51,951 bases of DNA from contig NZ_VUNQ01000025.1 in the NCBI RefSeq assembly GCF_009695605.1, positions 1 to 51,951 on the forward strand, written 5' to 3'. The position numbers and the translations under genes were made by a program. The notes below the pieces were generated by a model that ran no database searches, was not told the DNA's origin, and saw only the letters and a list, made by a program, of their open reading frames with translations. Source of the stretch: Tissierella pigra (GTDB lineage Bacteria; Bacillota; Clostridia; Tissierellales; Tissierellaceae). This document shows, one piece after another, positions 15,877 through 24,594 of the stretch (within the stretch, counting starts at the first letter, position 1; each line of letters starts with the position of its first letter).

Positions 15877-16986
15877 CTAGTATACCAAATCACACCAAAT
15901 ATCTTCAAATAATTTAGTAATTTTCTCTATACCATAATTTTCTATAACTCTATTTCTAGCATCTATATTTCTTTCTAAAACAGTGTTATTAATATAATAA
16001 AATAATTCTTTCGACATCTCCATATAATCACCTGCTTGAACTACTTTTCCTGTATCTCCAACCATTAATTTTGAATCACCTACATCAGTAACCACACATG
16101 GCATCTCACACGCCATTGCTTCTCCAATTGCATTAGAAAAGCTTTCGCCCAAAGAAGATGAAACATATATATCCGCAGCTGATAACAATGCTGGTACATC
16201 ATCACGTCTTCCTAACAATATCATATTATCTTTCAAATTATATTTATCTATCAATTCCACTAGTTCAACATTTGAATAGTCTAAATCACTTCCAACCATA
16301 ATCATTTTAAATTTTGTATTATGATTATTTAATTCATTTAATGCTCTCAATAATGTATAGTAATCCTTTTGTATATCCCATCTACCTACAGTAATAATTG
16401 GTTTTCCATCTTCTTTTAAACCTAATTCTTGTCTAACTCTTAATCTATCCTCTAAACTAAAATTAAATTTATCTAATTCAAATCCATTAGGTATTATTTC
16501 TGAGTTTTTATCCACATATCCAAATTTTATATGATTCTCTAATGCTTTATTTGAATTGTATGTAATTAAATTTACATACTTAGATAATATGGAGTTAATT
16601 TTTACAATTTTTAAAGTAGTTGACTTATTTGCATCTTTGTCTAAATTACTATGTCTTACATTCCATATAAGCTTTTTTCTTAATAATATCTTCGCAATTA
16701 TAAATCCAAGTATATCTGCATGATAGAGCCAAGTATCTACAATGTCAAAATTTTTGGCAATCTTTCTTGATCGCAATATAGAAGAAATTATATTTGAACT
16801 ATTTAAATTAAGACAGTGTAATTTAATACCTAAACCTTCTATTTTACTACCATAGACACCTTCATCCATTAATGATATTACCTCATGATAATATCTTTCG
16901 TTATCTGAATACTTCAGTAGCTTATATAGCATATGTTCTGCTCCACCACTACCTAAGCCAGTTATTATATGAACGATTCTTTTCAT
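15877..16986 (-). CDS. GT4 glycosyltransferase
   Basis: A 369-aa family-4 glycosyltransferase. N-terminal VHIITGLGSGGAEHMLYKLL, then VGRWDIQKDYYTLLRAL and GRRDDVPALLSAADIYVSSS, with SLGESFSNAIGEAMACEMPCV forming the donor site (E-x7-E). This is a second sugar-adding step of the repeat unit; donor specificity cannot be read from the sequence. It lies 17 bp upstream of the ATP-grasp gene in the same operon. Confidence 0.92.
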   Translation of the reverse strand: MKRIVHIITGLGSGGAEHMLYKLLKYSDNERYYHEVISLMDEGVYGSKIEGLGIKLHCLNLNSSNIISSILRSRKIAKNFDIVDTWLYHADILGFIIAKILLRKKLIWNVRHSNLDKDANKSTTLKIVKINSILSKYVNLITYNSNKALENHIKFGYVDKNSEIIPNGFELDKFNFSLEDRLRVRQELGLKEDGKPIITVGRWDIQKDYYTLLRALNELNNHNTKFKMIMVGSDLDYSNVELVELIDKYNLKDNMILLGRRDDVPALLSAADIYVSSSLGESFSNAIGEAMACEMPCVVTDVGDSKLMVGDTGKVVQAGDYMEMSKELFYYINNTVLERNIDARNRVIENYGIEKITKLFEDIWCDLVY

Positions 16987-17004
16987 ATCTAATCCCCATT
17001 TGTC

Positions 17005-17979
17005 TTATAAATTCTTTTTATACCAATTTATTGCCTCATTAAAACCATCCTTAAAACTCCAATCTGGATCATATGATAGTTGGGTTTTTGCTTTGGATAT
17101 ATTAGCTAAACTATGTTTTATATCTCCAGCACGTGGTGCCACATATTTTGGTTTAAGATTAATTTCTAACTGTTCACACATTAAATCATACATCTGGTTT
17201 AATGTAAATCTCTCTCCATAGGCAACATTATATCCTTGTCCACATGCTTCTTTTGATGCTAAACAAGCTTTAAGATTTACTTCTATTACATTCTCAATAT
17301 ATGTAAAATCTCTGGATTGTTCCCCATCACCATATATTTCTACTTGCTCATTAGCTTTCAAAGATTTAATAAATTTAGGTATAACTGCCGCATATTGTGA
17401 ATCTGGATCTTGTCTTCTTCCAAATACATTAAAATATCTAAGACCAATACATCCAAGCCCATATATGTCTGTATATAATTTGCCATATTGTTCATTTACT
17501 CTTTTAGTTAAAGCATATGGTGAAAGTAGATTACCTTCTTCTCCTTCCACTTTAGGTAAAGTTGGAGAATCCCCATAAATTGATGATGAAGATGCATATA
17601 CAAACCTTTTTATACCTTTTAATCTGGATGCTTCCATCATGTTTGAAGTTCCTTTGATATTGTTATCTTCATATATTAAAGGTTCTCGCATTGATCTAGG
17701 AACAGATCCCAGTGCTGCTTGATGTAGAACATAATCAATACCGTCACAAGCCCTCAAGCATGTCTCAAAGTCTCTAATATCACCCTCGATAAATTCATAG
17801 TTAGAATTACCTATAAACTCATCTACATTGCTTTTCAGACCAGTTGAATAGTTATCAAGACCTCTTACTTTATATCCCATTTTTAATATTGCATCAACAA
17901 GGTTAGAACCAATAAATCCTGCTGAACCAGTAACCAAGAATTTAGTCCCTTTTGGAAACTTCAAGTTTTCATATCCCAT
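17005..17979 (-). CDS. UDP-GlcNAc(A) 4-epimerase-like SDR (WbpP/TviC type)
   Basis: A 324-aa extended short-chain dehydrogenase. GSAGFIGSN near residue 18 is the NAD motif. SSSSIYGDS and PYALTKRVNE contain the Ser and Tyr-x3-Lys catalytic residues. NVFGRRQDPDSQYAAVIPKF, GDGEQSRDFTYIENV and NVAYGERFTLN are typical of WbpP/TviC, which interconvert UDP-GlcNAc/UDP-GalNAc or their uronic acids. The ATG at 17979 is chosen because TTGGAGG lies 8 bases before it; an upstream TTG at 17994 falls inside that ribosome site. It begins 2 bases after the dehydrogenase stop. Confidence 0.9.
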   Translation of the reverse strand: MGYENLKFPKGTKFLVTGSAGFIGSNLVDAILKMGYKVRGLDNYSTGLKSNVDEFIGNSNYEFIEGDIRDFETCLRACDGIDYVLHQAALGSVPRSMREPLIYEDNNIKGTSNMMEASRLKGIKRFVYASSSSIYGDSPTLPKVEGEEGNLLSPYALTKRVNEQYGKLYTDIYGLGCIGLRYFNVFGRRQDPDSQYAAVIPKFIKSLKANEQVEIYGDGEQSRDFTYIENVIEVNLKACLASKEACGQGYNVAYGERFTLNQMYDLMCEQLEINLKPKYVAPRAGDIKHSLANISKAKTQLSYDPDWSFKDGFNEAINWYKKNL

Positions 17980-17981
17980 TA

Positions 17982-19343
17982 TTACAACCTCCAATATAAC
18001 AAATCATTTTCTTCTGCTTCTTTCCTATCAAGAAGCCCCTTTATATCTACAAGTACATCCTTATGGATAAATTCTTTATCTAAAGTTAATGTGTTTCCAT
18101 TTATATGAGCATATCTACCATTATAAAGTTCCTTAATTTTAGTATAGTTTAGTGTTTTATATTCCTCATGTGGAACTGCTAGTATTACAGCATCTACATC
18201 TTTTATATCTGCTTCATTTTTTAATTCTATATTATATTGTTCCATAACTTCTTTCCTGTCTGCTTGTGGATCATGTACTAATGCTTCAACCCCATATTCT
18301 CTGAGTTCATTTATTATATCTATAACCTTGGTATTTCTAACATCTGGGCAATTTTCTTTGAATGTTAATCCCAGTATGGCTACTTTTGCACCTTTTATTT
18401 GCTTATCAGCTTTTATCATTAGTTTTACTGTATTTTCAGCTACATATTTTCCCATGTTGTCATTAATTTTTCTTCCTGCTAAGATTATCTGGGAATGATA
18501 GCCTATTTCCTCAGCCTTGTAGGTCAAATAATATGGATCAACCCCTATACAATGTCCCCCTACAAGTCCTGGTGTAAAGTTTAAGAAATTCCACTTTGTT
18601 CTTGCTGCATCAAGTATTGATTTAGTGTCTATATCTAATTTGTTAAATATAATTGATAGTTCATTCATAAAGGCTATATTAATATCTCTTTGTGCATTTT
18701 CTATTACTTTTGCAGCTTCTGCAACTTTTATACTTTCAGCTCTATGAACTCCTGCTTGTACTACTAATTCATATACCTTCGCTATAACATCAAGAGATTC
18801 TTCATCCATTCCAGATACCACTTTTACAATAGTTTCTAGTCTATTTACCTTATCACCTGGGTTTATTCTTTCTGGAGAATAACCAACTTTAAAATCTACT
18901 CCACATTTTAGGCCTGACTCTTTTTCTAATATTGGTATACATATATCTTCTGTTACACCTGGATATACTGTAGATTCATATACTACAATTGATCCCTGAG
19001 TTAAATTCCTACCTAATGTCTTACTAGCTCCTATTACAGGGTTTAAGTTAGGTGTTTTATCATTATTTATTGGCGTAGGTACTGCAACTATATGGAATTT
19101 AGCTTCTTTTAAATCTTCCTCTTTAGAAGTAAAATAAACAGTAGTCTCTTTTAGAGCTTTATTCCCTACCTCTTTTGTTACATCATTGCCTTGTATATAG
19201 CTTTCTATCTTATCAGCAGAAATATCAAATCCTATTACATCCACAACCTTGGAAAAAGATACTGCTAAGGGTAAACCTACATAACCGAGGCCTATAACTG
19301 ATATTTTTCGTTGTTTATTTTTTATTTCTTCGTATAAATTCAT
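17982..19343 (-). CDS. Nucleotide-sugar dehydrogenase (UDP-GlcNAc 6-dehydrogenase, WbpA/TviB type)
   Basis: A 453-aa UDP-sugar dehydrogenase. The N-terminal Rossmann motif VIGLGYVGLPLA is followed by PTPIN, GYSPERINPGDK and VGGHCIGVDPYYLTYKAEEIGY with the catalytic cysteine in GGHC. The combination SPERINPGDK and GGHCIGVDPYY is typical of enzymes oxidising UDP-GlcNAc, supplying UDP-GlcNAcA; with the next gene this would give UDP-GalNAcA, the donor pair seen in Vi-type polysaccharides. Specificity is an inference. The ATG at 19343 follows TTGGAGG by 8 bases; a TTG at 19358 lies within that site. Confidence 0.92.
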   Translation of the reverse strand: MNLYEEIKNKQRKISVIGLGYVGLPLAVSFSKVVDVIGFDISADKIESYIQGNDVTKEVGNKALKETTVYFTSKEEDLKEAKFHIVAVPTPINNDKTPNLNPVIGASKTLGRNLTQGSIVVYESTVYPGVTEDICIPILEKESGLKCGVDFKVGYSPERINPGDKVNRLETIVKVVSGMDEESLDVIAKVYELVVQAGVHRAESIKVAEAAKVIENAQRDINIAFMNELSIIFNKLDIDTKSILDAARTKWNFLNFTPGLVGGHCIGVDPYYLTYKAEEIGYHSQIILAGRKINDNMGKYVAENTVKLMIKADKQIKGAKVAILGLTFKENCPDVRNTKVIDIINELREYGVEALVHDPQADRKEVMEQYNIELKNEADIKDVDAVILAVPHEEYKTLNYTKIKELYNGRYAHINGNTLTLDKEFIHKDVLVDIKGLLDRKEAEENDLLYWRL

Positions 19344-19359
19344 AATTTTATCCTCCAAG

Positions 19360-20487
19360 CTATTGATTATAATTTAATGTTTCGTTATATATTTCTACCA
19401 TCTCTTTAAGAACATTCTCTAATGAATAATCTTGAACTAACTCAACACCTTTCCTTGAAAATTCATCTCTCAATGCTTTATCCCTAAAAATCTTATCTAT
19501 AGAATTAGCAAATTCTTTTACATTATCCTGTTCAATTACATATCCATTTTTCCCATCTATTACTAAATCTCTATGCCCTCTTACATTTGTAACTACAAGT
19601 GGAAGACCTGTTGCCATAGCTTCCATTACATTAATTGGCAACCCTTCTCTTCTTGATGATGCTACTGCAATATCAGATAGCATTAATAAATTTGGTATAT
19701 CACTACGAAAACCTAGAAACTCTATATTAGAATTTAACTCTAATTCTTTAGCCTGCTCCCTATAATGATTTTCTAATATTCCGTTACCCGCTAATAGTAA
19801 TTTTATATTTGGTATCTTTTGTTTTAAATCTTTAATTACATTAATCAGTAAATCTTGATGTTTATTATGGTTTAATTCAGCTGCATAGAACAATATAATA
19901 TCTTCTTCTTTGTATCCATATTCTTTACGCATTTGTAATTTTTTTTCTATAGTTTGTGCTTGAAATTCATTTAAATCAACACCCACACCATTAACGAGCT
20001 TAATTTTTTCAGCTTTAAATTTCTTGCTAATTGCGATATTATAATCTTCTTCATTAATTGTAATTAAGCAATCTGTATATCTGGATAACCATTTTTCTAC
20101 AGGGTAATAAATGACCCAGTTTTTAAGGGATGCTCCTTTTAAAAAATGAAAACCATGAGCTGTATAAATTACTTTTGCACCTCTTAATCTAGATTTTCTA
20201 GCAGCTATCCTTGTTAAAGTTGCCCCCATAGGAGTATGACAATGTATTAAATCATAATTATTTTCATTAATGATCTTCTTAAGTTGAGTATATGCAGTAA
20301 TATTTGATATTTTAAAAGGTGAACGTTCAAAATCTACATTGTACTTTTTATCTATTAAAGGAATAATTTTGTTTCCTTTACTTGCAACATGGACCTCATA
20401 TCCCTTACTTTTAAACAATTGAATAAAAGGAATATGAAAGCTTAAAATATGTTCATCAATTGTAGCTGTAAATAATACCTTTTTCAT
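19360..20487 (-). CDS. EpsD-like GT4 glycosyltransferase
   Basis: A 375-aa family-4 glycosyltransferase. The opening KKVLFTATIDEHILSFHIPF followed by LFKSKGYEVHVASKG is the pattern of the EpsD group of Bacillus-type exopolysaccharide loci. HCHTPMGATLTRIAA and IYTAHGFHFLKGA lie in the N-terminal domain. SSRREGLPINVMEAMATGLP carries the donor-site glutamates. It may add the second sugar to the lipid-linked primer. Its start overlaps the end of the preceding gene by 4 bases (ATGA). Confidence 0.92.
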   Translation of the reverse strand: MKKVLFTATIDEHILSFHIPFIQLFKSKGYEVHVASKGNKIIPLIDKKYNVDFERSPFKISNITAYTQLKKIINENNYDLIHCHTPMGATLTRIAARKSRLRGAKVIYTAHGFHFLKGASLKNWVIYYPVEKWLSRYTDCLITINEEDYNIAISKKFKAEKIKLVNGVGVDLNEFQAQTIEKKLQMRKEYGYKEEDIILFYAAELNHNKHQDLLINVIKDLKQKIPNIKLLLAGNGILENHYREQAKELELNSNIEFLGFRSDIPNLLMLSDIAVASSRREGLPINVMEAMATGLPLVVTNVRGHRDLVIDGKNGYVIEQDNVKEFANSIDKIFRDKALRDEFSRKGVELVQDYSLENVLKEMVEIYNETLNYNQ

Positions 20488-21338
20488 TCCTTAATCTCCA
20501 TCTCAGTATAATTTATAGATTGTCTAAAATTACAAGTATTATAATTGCTAATATACTTCGAATTTTCTTTTTCATAAATCAAATCACCAAACACTTTATT
20601 TATAGTACTTAGTTTCACTAATTTTAATATTGGATTAAATATTTTAGTCATTACAATCTTCTTTCCATGCACCTCAGCAATCAATCTAACCATTTCACTT
20701 GTATTCACATATTCGCTGTTTTGCGGACAGAATAAGCCGTTACTACTATTATCTATAAGCAGCTTTACAAATTCTGATAGATTATCTATGTAAATCATAC
20801 TTCTTTTATTATCTATTTCAGGAAAAATTGGTGTTATCTTAGCAAGTTTAGATAGCCTTTGATAGTTTCCCTTACAGTCTTCTCCATAGACCATTGGGGG
20901 CCTTATTATAGCTATCTTAAAGCTACCATCTTCTAATGTTTTGATTAATTCTTCTGCTTCTAGTTTTGATTTACCATAGGCATTATTGGGCTTAAGTGGT
21001 GTATTTTCGTCAATTACTTCAGTTTCTAATCCATAAACACTCATGGTACTTAAGAATATAAATTGTTTTATTCCATCTTCTTTCGCTTTTTTTGCTATTT
21101 TATATGTGAGATCTCTATTAACCTTAAAATATAAGTCTTTATTTTCTTTTGTTTCTTTTATATGAGCTATTCCAACAGTATGATAAACTACGTCATATTG
21201 TCCCAAATCTTGATTGTTCCAGCTATCATCTCTTAAACTTAAAGAGTCTACTTTATAATCATCTGGATACTTAGTTAACCACTCCTTAAATCTTGTCCCT
21301 ATGTAACTATTGGATCCTGTAATAAGAACCTTCTTCAT
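20484..21338 (-). CDS. NAD-dependent epimerase/dehydratase (SDR)
   Basis: A 284-aa short-chain dehydrogenase: GSNSYIGTRF nucleotide-binding loop at residues 8-17, LSTMSVYGLE with the catalytic serine, and NAYGKSKLEAEE with Tyr-x3-Lys. It is shorter than the classical GalE and resembles the 4-reductase/epimerase group (WbpV/WcaG-like) that makes deoxy or N-acetyl sugars such as QuiNAc or FucNAc on the lipid carrier. The exact product is unknown. It overlaps the EpsD-like gene by 4 bp. Confidence 0.85.
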   Translation of the reverse strand: MKKVLITGSNSYIGTRFKEWLTKYPDDYKVDSLSLRDDSWNNQDLGQYDVVYHTVGIAHIKETKENKDLYFKVNRDLTYKIAKKAKEDGIKQFIFLSTMSVYGLETEVIDENTPLKPNNAYGKSKLEAEELIKTLEDGSFKIAIIRPPMVYGEDCKGNYQRLSKLAKITPIFPEIDNKRSMIYIDNLSEFVKLLIDNSSNGLFCPQNSEYVNTSEMVRLIAEVHGKKIVMTKIFNPILKLVKLSTINKVFGDLIYEKENSKYISNYNTCNFRQSINYTEMEIKE

Positions 21339-21375
21339 CCTACATACTCTCCTTAATTTGCATCACAGTCTATTT

Positions 21376-22395
21376 TTAAAATTTAGAAAGATATCTTGTA
21401 AACACCCAACCCTGAATTATACTTTCACTTTCATCTTTTTTATATTCAATCAAAGTCCAATTCCTATTTTTATGTAAAACTTTAACTACTTGTCCAAACT
21501 CCAAAGTATAAATTACTTTTGATTTAATACTATTTCTCTGTCTAATAACTAACTTATCAGTTGAAACATATTTAAATATTTTTAAAATATCATCTTTAAC
21601 TTCATTAGATTCAATATTTTTATTAATTATATTATTTACTTCAATTTTTATATTCTTTTCAATGTTATTGTAATTACTTGTTTTTACTTCTTGAACTATC
21701 GGTTCTGTTGTTCCCTTTATTACATTTAAAACCTCATCATTAATTGCTGATTGAATAGGAGACCAAACAAAGACTAATATAAAATAGAATATTATAGGAT
21801 ATTTAATCCTGAATTTATTAGCAAATTCAACTACTTTTTGCTGAAAACTAATACCATTAGCTATATCAACAATTATTTCATCTATAGAGTTATCTATATC
21901 AAATTCTTCCAAATCTTGTAATTCTATAATTACAGACCAATCAATACCTCTAAATACATTTAGATTTTTTTGTATTTCCTCTTGCACTTTAGATACATCA
22001 ATAGAAAGATTTTGTAGCGTTTTTATTGTGGTATAATCAAAGCCAATGCTCAGCCCTTCTAACATACTCTTCATGGTTCCTTGTAATAATGTAGTAGGTT
22101 TTAATATCTCTTGCATTGCACTATTTAATCCAAGCGTAGCAGATGAGTTTATTAGTTCATTTATTCTATTTTTAGATTCTAATATTGTACCAATTCCTAA
22201 AGAATCATATGTTTTACACCATTGGTTATGGACTTCTAATATGGGTTGAGTTATATCAATTAATTGTCTGTTTATAAAATTTTCCGATATAGGTTTTAAT
22301 ATAGCATTATATCTTTCAGCAATTTTAACTGCTGGAGATGTAAATTCTATCATCCTTTGTGTTCCCAAATAATCAAATTCATCTTTTCTACTCAT
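21376..22395 (-). CDS. Membrane-anchored SH3-domain protein of unknown function
   Basis: A 339-aa protein. Residues 1-195 are helical with no named motif. Residues 199-215 form one hydrophobic segment (YPIIFYFILVFVWSPIQ). A charged linker follows, and the last ~60 residues are a bacterial SH3 domain (DKLVIRQRNSIKSKVIYTLE, then GQVVKVLHKNRNWTLIEYK). There is no signal peptide. It has no evident role in sugar assembly and interrupts an otherwise tightly packed operon between the sugar transferase and the SDR gene. It may be a wall-sensing or defence-type insertion; function unknown. Confidence 0.75.
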   Translation of the reverse strand: MSRKDEFDYLGTQRMIEFTSPAVKIAERYNAILKPISENFINRQLIDITQPILEVHNQWCKTYDSLGIGTILESKNRINELINSSATLGLNSAMQEILKPTTLLQGTMKSMLEGLSIGFDYTTIKTLQNLSIDVSKVQEEIQKNLNVFRGIDWSVIIELQDLEEFDIDNSIDEIIVDIANGISFQQKVVEFANKFRIKYPIIFYFILVFVWSPIQSAINDEVLNVIKGTTEPIVQEVKTSNYNNIEKNIKIEVNNIINKNIESNEVKDDILKIFKYVSTDKLVIRQRNSIKSKVIYTLEFGQVVKVLHKNRNWTLIEYKKDESESIIQGWVFTRYLSKF

Positions 22396-22430
22396 ATTAT
22401 CCCTACCATTTATTCTTATTTAAAATAATT

Positions 22431-23045
22431 TTATTTTATATTTTCTTTTGTAGATTTATTCCCAGTTCCACCTTCTATTACGCCATCCCTCTTTAGTACT
22501 GATGTTATTGTTCCAAAGAAACATTTTATATCTAAAGCTAGTCCTATATTTTCTGTATAATAGCCATCATACCTAGCCTTGTCCTCTATTTCTATGGTGT
22601 CCCTGCCATTTATTTGTGCCCATCCTGTTAAACCTGGTAATATATCATTTGCTCCATATTTATCTCTTTCATCTAAAAGGTCATATTGATTCCATAGGGC
22701 TGGTCTTGGTCCTACTATGGCCATCTCTCCCTTTAAGATGTTTATTATCTGTGGCAATTCATCTAGACTTGTCTTCCTCAAAAAATTGCCTACCTTTGTT
22801 ATCCATTGTTCTGGATTTTCCAGTAGGTGTGTTGGTGTATCTTTCGGAGTATCTATTCTCATGGTTCTGAATTTTAATATATTAAAATGTGTTTTATGTA
22901 TCCCAACCCTTTTTTGTTTGAAAAAAATTGGTCCCTTCGAGTCAAGTTTTATGGCTATAATCAATATTAAAAATATAGGCGATAAGACTATTAACCCAAT
23001 AAAAGAAAGTATAAAGTCCATTATTCTTTTAATTTTTATATACAT
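22431..23045 (-). CDS. Initiating sugar-1-phosphate transferase (phosphoglycosyltransferase)
   Basis: A 204-aa monotopic phosphoglycosyltransferase of the WcaJ/PglC/EpsL group: a single N-terminal membrane helix (residues 8-30), then FFKQKRVG, KFRTMRIDTP, RKTSLDELPQIINILKGEM, IVGPRPAL and LPGLTGWAQINGR. It transfers a sugar phosphate to undecaprenyl phosphate, starting the repeat unit. The ATG at 23045 is preferred to a GTG at 23054 because the latter sits only two bases after AGGG. It is the first biosynthetic enzyme of the operon. Confidence 0.93.
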   Translation of the reverse strand: MYIKIKRIMDFILSFIGLIVLSPIFLILIIAIKLDSKGPIFFKQKRVGIHKTHFNILKFRTMRIDTPKDTPTHLLENPEQWITKVGNFLRKTSLDELPQIINILKGEMAIVGPRPALWNQYDLLDERDKYGANDILPGLTGWAQINGRDTIEIEDKARYDGYYTENIGLALDIKCFFGTITSVLKRDGVIEGGTGNKSTKENIK

Positions 23046-23050
23046 ATTTA

Positions 23051-23239
23051 TCACATCCCTACTTCAAAACTATATCCTAGACTTTCCAAGTCTTTCTTTG
23101 ACTCTTCTTTTATCTTAATATCAATTTTTATTATTTCTTTTTCTAATATTGCTTGATCTATATTATCTTTATATTGTTGTCCATTTATATATATAATTTT
23201 GTTCTCATCTAATTTTTCTATTAGTTCTTTTAATTTCAC
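23051..23239 (-). CDS. Small hypothetical protein at the head of the polysaccharide operon
   Basis: A 62-aa acidic/lysine-rich protein (MKLKELIEKLDENKIIYING...) with no named domain, lying between the regulator and the sugar transferase in the same direction. It may be a small regulatory factor of the initiating transferase. The frame is open, of coding composition, and closely followed by the next gene, so I believe it is real. Confidence 0.6.
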   Translation of the reverse strand: MKLKELIEKLDENKIIYINGQQYKDNIDQAILEKEIIKIDIKIKEESKKDLESLGYSFEVGM

Positions 23240-23282
23240 GAATTTTACTCCTTAAAATATTATATTTTATCTAAACACTGTT

Positions 23283-23897
23283 CTACTCACTAAAAAACAA
23301 TTCAACTTGTTCCTTTGGATAGTCTATTTCTGCTAATTTATTTTTTATATCATTTTCAAATGTATATGATGTAATCACAATGCCATCATGGTTATATTCT
23401 TTTATTTCTTCTCTAGATATAATTTTATATCCTAAAAGTTCCTTGTTTTCTCTATCCTTATTATCATCTATTAGTGCTATTACCTTTAATGGTTTGTCAG
23501 TTCTTCCTTTTACTATGGAAAGAATCGTTTCAGCTACTTCTCCTGCACCATAGAATAAAATATTTTTATAGCCTTTACCTTCCAATTTTTCTAAAAAATT
23601 CTCTATGTTTTTTTCTGCTAAACGATATAAATCTAGTAATTCATGAAAATAGGTTATTGATAGGTAGTTCTTTCTTTTTATACCTTCAGGAGTGATATTA
23701 TAATAAACTATCTTTAAAGACTGATAATCCCTAATTAAATATCCTTGTTCTTCTAACCTGTTTACATAGACATTTACCATTGAAGCCGCACTACCTATTT
23801 CTCTAGCTATTTCATGTTGTGATGTTTTTGGATTTTTTTCAATATGTTGTAGTAATAGCAATTCTTTTAAATCAGATGTAGGGCTAAAAAACTTCAT
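23283..23897 (-). CDS. Winged-helix regulator fused to a nucleotide-binding-like domain (EPS operon regulator)
   Basis: A 204-aa two-domain protein. Residues 8-75 are a MarR-like winged helix (LKELLLLQHIEKNPKTSQHE, IAREIGSAASMVNVYVNRLE). Residues ~105-200 begin with a Rossmann-like GAGEVAETIL and continue VIALIDDNKDRENKELLGYK and ISREEI, the pattern of CoA/NAD-binding or sugar-biosynthesis-associated domains. It could sense a nucleotide sugar or NAD state and control the operon. It is the first gene of the 14-kb operon and is preceded by repeated operator-like sites over its promoter. Confidence 0.82.
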   Translation of the reverse strand: MKFFSPTSDLKELLLLQHIEKNPKTSQHEIAREIGSAASMVNVYVNRLEEQGYLIRDYQSLKIVYYNITPEGIKRKNYLSITYFHELLDLYRLAEKNIENFLEKLEGKGYKNILFYGAGEVAETILSIVKGRTDKPLKVIALIDDNKDRENKELLGYKIISREEIKEYNHDGIVITSYTFENDIKNKLAEIDYPKEQVELFFSE

Positions 23898-23918
23898 ATA
23901 TAATTCTCCTTTTTATTT

Positions 23919-24003
23919 ATTCATTATGCGAACGATACTATTTTATCACACTTCATTCATTATGTAAATGATTATTGTTGTTTACTGATTATTGTTGTTT
24001 ACT
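23919..24003 (-). promoter_or_regulatory. EPS operon promoter with two pairs of direct repeats
   Basis: On the minus strand TTTACA (23968-23963), a 17-bp spacer and TAAAAT (23945-23940) form a good promoter. ATTCATTATG followed by a related 8-bp tail occurs at 23919 and again at 23955, 36 bp apart, covering the transcript start and the -35. Directly upstream a 17-bp unit (GATTATTGTTGTTTACT in plus orientation) is tandemly repeated at 23970-23986 and 23987-24003. The first pair suits a repressor; the second sits where an activator would bind. Confidence 0.7.
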
Positions 24004-24012
24004 TCCTAAAAT

Positions 24013-24041
24013 AAAAAACCCGCAAGATTTAATCCTACGAG
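24013..24041 (-). terminator. Rho-independent terminator after the relaxase/metalloprotease genes
   Basis: Arms 24019-24028 and 24032-24041 pair over 10 bp (including several G-U pairs) around a 3-base loop, followed on the minus strand by six T. It ends the transcript running from MobC through the metalloprotease and isolates it from the exopolysaccharide promoter just beyond. Confidence 0.75.
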
Positions 24042-24059
24042 TAATTATGTTTATATATC

Positions 24060-24185
24060 TTAATTTTCATATACTATATATCCTGGTTCTGTTGGATGGT
24101 CCATATATTTATAGCCTATAGGGTCTTTTAAAACCCCATATGCCATATAAATATCTCCTGCACCTCCTGAAATAACAAATGCCAT
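24060..24185 (-). CDS. C-terminal fragment of the DUF3267-like metalloprotease
   Basis: A 41-codon frame (MAFVISGGAGDIYMAYGVLK..., then YMDHPTEPGYIVYEN) that matches the expected last section of a DUF3267-type zinc protease, where a short G-G-D-rich motif and D-H-P-T-E follow the last membrane helix. It begins with an ATG overlapping the stop of 24185-24580 (TAATG). Either a single-base frameshift split one gene, or the two parts are translated by coupling. Confidence 0.6.
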   Translation of the reverse strand: MAFVISGGAGDIYMAYGVLKDPIGYKYMDHPTEPGYIVYEN

Positions 24186-24580
24186 TACATAAGCCCAAAA
24201 TAAATTGTTGCTATAATAGGCAATAATAAAGTAATAATTCCATTAATAATAGTAGGTAATAATATAACCCCTATAAATTGATTTCTTCCATGCCTTAAAT
24301 CCTTACAGGAACAATATGGTACTTTATATTTTTTATGAAATCCAAACCTGATGTTTTTCCAAGGTGCTTTACAAAACACTATAAACCCTAACCCATGCAG
24401 AAATTCATGAACAAATATGGATAAAATAATATAGACTATAATATTAACTCCTATCTTGTGATATAGTAGCATTGTTTGGTGCCTTATTTTAAAGTATATT
24501 AATATTACTAAAGTAAAAGCAAATAAAAAAATTGCTAAAATATTAGATTTTTTAATATCTAAATATATGGTCTTACCCAA
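24185..24580 (-). CDS. DUF3267-like membrane zinc metalloprotease, N-terminal part
   Basis: A 131-aa protein with four hydrophobic segments. HEFLHGLGF near residue 58 is the HExxH zinc site embedded in a membrane helix, typical of DUF3267/site-2-protease-like proteins. It ends just after the last helix and lacks the C-terminal piece, which is found in another frame at 24060-24185. A TTG start at 24580 follows GAGGGGG. It lies 14 bp after the relaxase gene; a role in transfer is not known for this family. Confidence 0.75.
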   Translation of the reverse strand: MGKTIYLDIKKSNILAIFLFAFTLVILIYFKIRHQTMLLYHKIGVNIIVYIILSIFVHEFLHGLGFIVFCKAPWKNIRFGFHKKYKVPYCSCKDLRHGRNQFIGVILLPTIINGIITLLLPIIATIYFGLM

Positions 24581-24594
24581 AGAAATCCCCCTCT

